From assembly GCA_013138675.1 (NCBI GenBank), contig WTCH01000273.1:1-14207 (forward strand): 14,207 nt of DNA, given 5' to 3'. The position numbers and the translations under genes were made by a program. Source of the stretch: Woeseiaceae bacterium (lineage in GTDB: Bacteria > Pseudomonadota > Gammaproteobacteria > Steroidobacterales > Woeseiaceae). Under the pieces are notes generated by a model. It was not told the DNA's origin and searched no databases. It saw only the letters and a program-made list of their open reading frames with translations. Positions 11,644-14,207 of the stretch are shown piece after piece; the first letter of the stretch is position 1; every line of letters starts with the position of its first letter.

Positions 11644-14207
11644 TCAGGGCGTTGCGGGTGCGGTCTGGCTTGTCCTGGCAGCCCGTCGTTCGGCCTGCCT
11701 GGCCGCGATCCGGGCCTGGACCATGAGCAGGCTCGGGGTCAGGAACAGCGTGAGGACTGTGGCAAATGCAAGGCCGCCGGCAACTGAGGACGCGAGCTGC
11801 GTCCACCATTGTGAGCTAGGGGCGCCGATCGACACCTCACGGGAAATCAGATTGATGTTCGCACCCAGCACCATCGGCATCAGGCCGATGACTGTCGTCA
11901 CTGTCGTCAGCAACACAGGCCGCAGGCGCATCGCACAGGTACGGAGAATCGCATCAAATGCGTCAGTACCGCGGCCCCGCAACACGTTGTAGGTGTCAAT
12001 GAAGACGATATTATTGTTGACGACAATGCCGGCGAGAATAATGACGCCAATGCTGCTCATGATTACGCCGAATGGCATGCCTGCGATCAGGTGACCAAGC
12101 AGAACTCCGCCTGTAGAAAAGACAACGGCGGTCAGAATCAAAAGCGCCTGGTAAATACTGTTGAACTGAGTGACGAGAATGATCGCCATGATTGCTATGG
12201 CCATCATCATGGCCTGTGCCAGAAACGACTCGTCTTCTTCCTGATCCTCGATCGTTCCGCGAAATACAGCACTCACGCGCGGATCGATGCCGAGCGTAGG
12301 CAGCATCTGCCGCAGCTCGGCAATAACATCGTTTTCGAGGTAGCCCTGCTCGACGTCAGCTTCAATGGTCATAGTGCGTCGCATGTCAGTACGTGTGATC
12401 GTGCTGACTTGCTGGGCCGGAACCCTTTCAACGAACGTGCTGATTGGCACAAGTCCGTTCGGCGTCGGAATGCGCAGTTCATCGATTTGCGAAAGGCTGC
12501 GGTCCTTCGCAGGGTAGCGAACTCGAATTTCGATCTCGTCGTCGCTGTCGTCGGGGCGGTACTCGCCAATCATGATGCCATTGGTAACGAGCTGCACCAT
12601 AGCGCCAACCAGGGTGACGTCGGCACCGAAACGGGCCGCCTCGGCCCGATCGACCTTTATTTGCCATTCGATGCCTGGCAGCGGCCGGCTATCTTCGATA
12701 TTGGTGACGCCTGGGTGTTGCTCCAGGGCTGCCCGCACGAGCGCGATTGTATCGATGACGAGGTCTGCGTCGCGCGATGAGAATTCGATGACTACCGGTT
12801 TGCCCTGCGGCGGGCCAGGATCCGGCTTTCGTGTTTCGATGGTAATACCGGCAAGATCGGCGGTTCGCTCGCGCACCTCCGCGAGGATCTCATTCGCGGT
12901 GCGGCGCTGGTCCCACTCAATCAGATTGAGCGTCAACGAGCCAATCTGGTCCGGCGCTTCTCTGACATCGCCCGTCTTGACGTAGAGGTATTCAATTTCC
13001 GGCATACCAAGCAGGCGTTCTTCCACCTGGCGAACCAGGAAGTCCTGCTCGTCAATGGACAAGTCGCCGCGTGCACGAACATCGACCATGGCGAATGGCT
13101 GCTCGACGTCAGGAAAATACTCTGTGCCGCGACCGAACATCGCAAAAGCGAAATATATCGCTAACAGTAGTGCCGAGACGTAGCCAACATTGCGCCATGG
13201 CGTCTGTAGCGATCTTTTCAGGAATTGCACGTATCGGCCCGTGAATCCTTCAATGCTGTCCAGGTCACCGGTTTCGGCTGCCGCAAGGTTGCGTCGTGCT
13301 GCTTCGCTGACCGCACCGGTCTTGCCGAAGATCGAACCGAGTGTCGGCACGATCAACAGTGCCATGAGTAACGAAGCCGACAGTACCGCAATCAGTGTGA
13401 GCGGCAGGTACTTCATGAACTCGCCGGTGGTGCCGGGCCACAGGGCTAGCGGCACAAACGCTGCAAGTGTCGTGCAGGTGGATGCGATGATCGGCCACGC
13501 CATACGGATAGCAGCACGCGAGTAGGCGTCGTGGCGGGATTCGCCTTCGGCCAGTCGACGATCGGCCATCTCGGTGACGACAATCGCGCCATCGACAAGC
13601 AGACCGACGGCCATGATCAACGCAAACAGCACCATCATATTGATCGTGATGCCAAATGAACCGATTAGCAGGATGCCGAGCAGGAAGCTGCCGGGGATCG
13701 AAATACCAACAAGCAGCGCTGAGCGAATACCGAGAATTCCAACGATGACGATGAAGACGAGCAGTACCGCTGCGATGACGTTGTTCTGCAACTCCGTCAG
13801 CATGTCGTTGACGTCGTTGGACTTGTCTTTCGACACGCTGATATCAATTTCACCGGGCCAGTACTGACGTTCGGCTTCGACAACTGCCATGACATCATCT
13901 ACCGCCTTCAGCAAATTTGCTCCACCGCGCTGCACAACCTCGATGGCGATCGCGGGTTTGCCATTCAGGCGCGCATAGCTTTCTGCATCCTTGTACGTAC
14001 GCCGAACCTCGGCAATGTCCTTGAAGTGTACGATGCGTTCTCCGTCAGCCTTGATGGGCAGGTCAAGGACATCAGCTGCACTTTCGAATATGCCAGGTAC
14101 CTTGACCGGGAAACGGCCTTCACTGGACTGCAACGATCCGGCCGCAACCAGCTTGTTGTTGCGATAAACAAAACTCACGATCTGGGCCTGGTCGAGGCCG
14201 TAGCTTT
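11644..14207 (-). CDS. RND efflux permease, third in the window (N-terminus cut by window edge)
   Basis: The frame is open from the window edge to a TAA-type stop at 11644, giving 853 visible residues; roughly the first 190 residues (TM1 and part of the first porter loop) are outside. The visible part has the end of porter loop 1, TM2-TM6 with TM4 reading LIMAVGLLVDGAIVVTEMAD, TM7 (YVSALLLAIYFAFAMFG), the second porter loop, and TM8-TM12 with GVIILAGIVVNNNIVFIDTY in TM10. The single TM4 Asp is followed by Gly. It is not a copy of either permease downstream: loops and the C-terminal helix region (SREVSIGAPSSQWWTQLAS) differ clearly, so it belongs to another RND branch. It ends 210 bases before the adaptor operon, with no convincing terminator between, so read-through is possible. 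Its own adaptor, if any, would lie beyond the right edge. Substrate unknown. Confidence 0.88.
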   Translation of the reverse strand, partial: SYGLDQAQIVSFVYRNNKLVAAGSLQSSEGRFPVKVPGIFESAADVLDLPIKADGERIVHFKDIAEVRRTYKDAESYARLNGKPAIAIEVVQRGGANLLKAVDDVMAVVEAERQYWPGEIDISVSKDKSNDVNDMLTELQNNVIAAVLLVFIVIVGILGIRSALLVGISIPGSFLLGILLIGSFGITINMMVLFALIMAVGLLVDGAIVVTEMADRRLAEGESRHDAYSRAAIRMAWPIIASTCTTLAAFVPLALWPGTTGEFMKYLPLTLIAVLSASLLMALLIVPTLGSIFGKTGAVSEAARRNLAAAETGDLDSIEGFTGRYVQFLKRSLQTPWRNVGYVSALLLAIYFAFAMFGRGTEYFPDVEQPFAMVDVRARGDLSIDEQDFLVRQVEERLLGMPEIEYLYVKTGDVREAPDQIGSLTLNLIEWDQRRTANEILAEVRERTADLAGITIETRKPDPGPPQGKPVVIEFSSRDADLVIDTIALVRAALEQHPGVTNIEDSRPLPGIEWQIKVDRAEAARFGADVTLVGAMVQLVTNGIMIGEYRPDDSDDEIEIRVRYPAKDRSLSQIDELRIPTPNGLVPISTFVERVPAQQVSTITRTDMRRTMTIEADVEQGYLENDVIAELRQMLPTLGIDPRVSAVFRGTIEDQEEDESFLAQAMMMAIAIMAIILVTQFNSIYQALLILTAVVFSTGGVLLGHLIAGMPFGVIMSSIGVIILAGIVVNNNIVFIDTYNVLRGRGTDAFDAILRTCAMRLRPVLLTTVTTVIGLMPMVLGANINLISREVSIGAPSSQWWTQLASSVAGGLAFATVLTLFLTPSLLMVQARIAARQAERRAARTSQTAPATP

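Noticed and set aside
1..14207. CRISPR array, tRNA, insertion sequence or prophage element
   Set aside because: No regularly spaced repeats, tRNA cloverleaf, transposase, integrase or phage gene was seen; the region reads as ordinary chromosomal accessory genes.

Overview
The window looks like chromosomal DNA of a Gram-negative gammaproteobacterium, probably free-living or marine. The evidence is three RND-type efflux permeases with lipoprotein-type periplasmic adaptors, a secreted protein with a GlyGly-CTERM-like C-terminal sorting tail (a class known mostly from Gammaproteobacteria), and dense gene packing with good Shine-Dalgarno sites. This placement is inference; no rRNA, tRNA or taxonomic marker gene is present.

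Layout. Positions 1-315 (+) hold the 3' end of an unrecognised gene. It is followed by two back-to-back GC-rich hairpins (336-398) that can terminate transcription from both sides. On the minus strand, facing these hairpins, is a compact unit not previously flagged by length-limited ORF calling: a sigma70-like promoter (541-569), a nine-base Shine-Dalgarno match (511-519) and a 26-codon ORF (426-506). Next come a TerB-like gene (730-1176, +), a convergent EamA/DMT transporter gene (1130-2065, -) that overlaps it tail to tail, and a divergent gene for an exported protein (2204-2989, +) with a calcium-loop-like motif and a GlyGly-CTERM-like tail. That gene also overlaps the next gene tail to tail.

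The rest of the window is minus strand and devoted to efflux. Reading in the direction of transcription, an RND permease truncated by the window edge (14207-11644) is followed by a 210-bp gap. The gap carries a sigma70-like promoter whose -10 lies inside a 26-bp inverted repeat, a likely repressor operator. Then comes a four-gene operon: adaptor (11433-10357), adaptor (10292-9201), permease (9217-6008), permease (6011-2931). The last three genes overlap by 17 and 4 bases, so they are probably translationally coupled.

How the genes work together: the two adaptors are paralogues, both predicted lipoproteins, and both keep the R-x3-L-x6-S hairpin-tip motif used to dock to TolC-family channels. 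The two permeases are complete and divergent from one another. The order adaptor-adaptor-permease-permease suggests one pump built from paired subunits, combining the two-adaptor arrangement of TriAB with the two-permease arrangement of MdtBC. No outer-membrane channel or regulator gene is in the window, so the channel would have to come from elsewhere. Substrates cannot be read from sequence.
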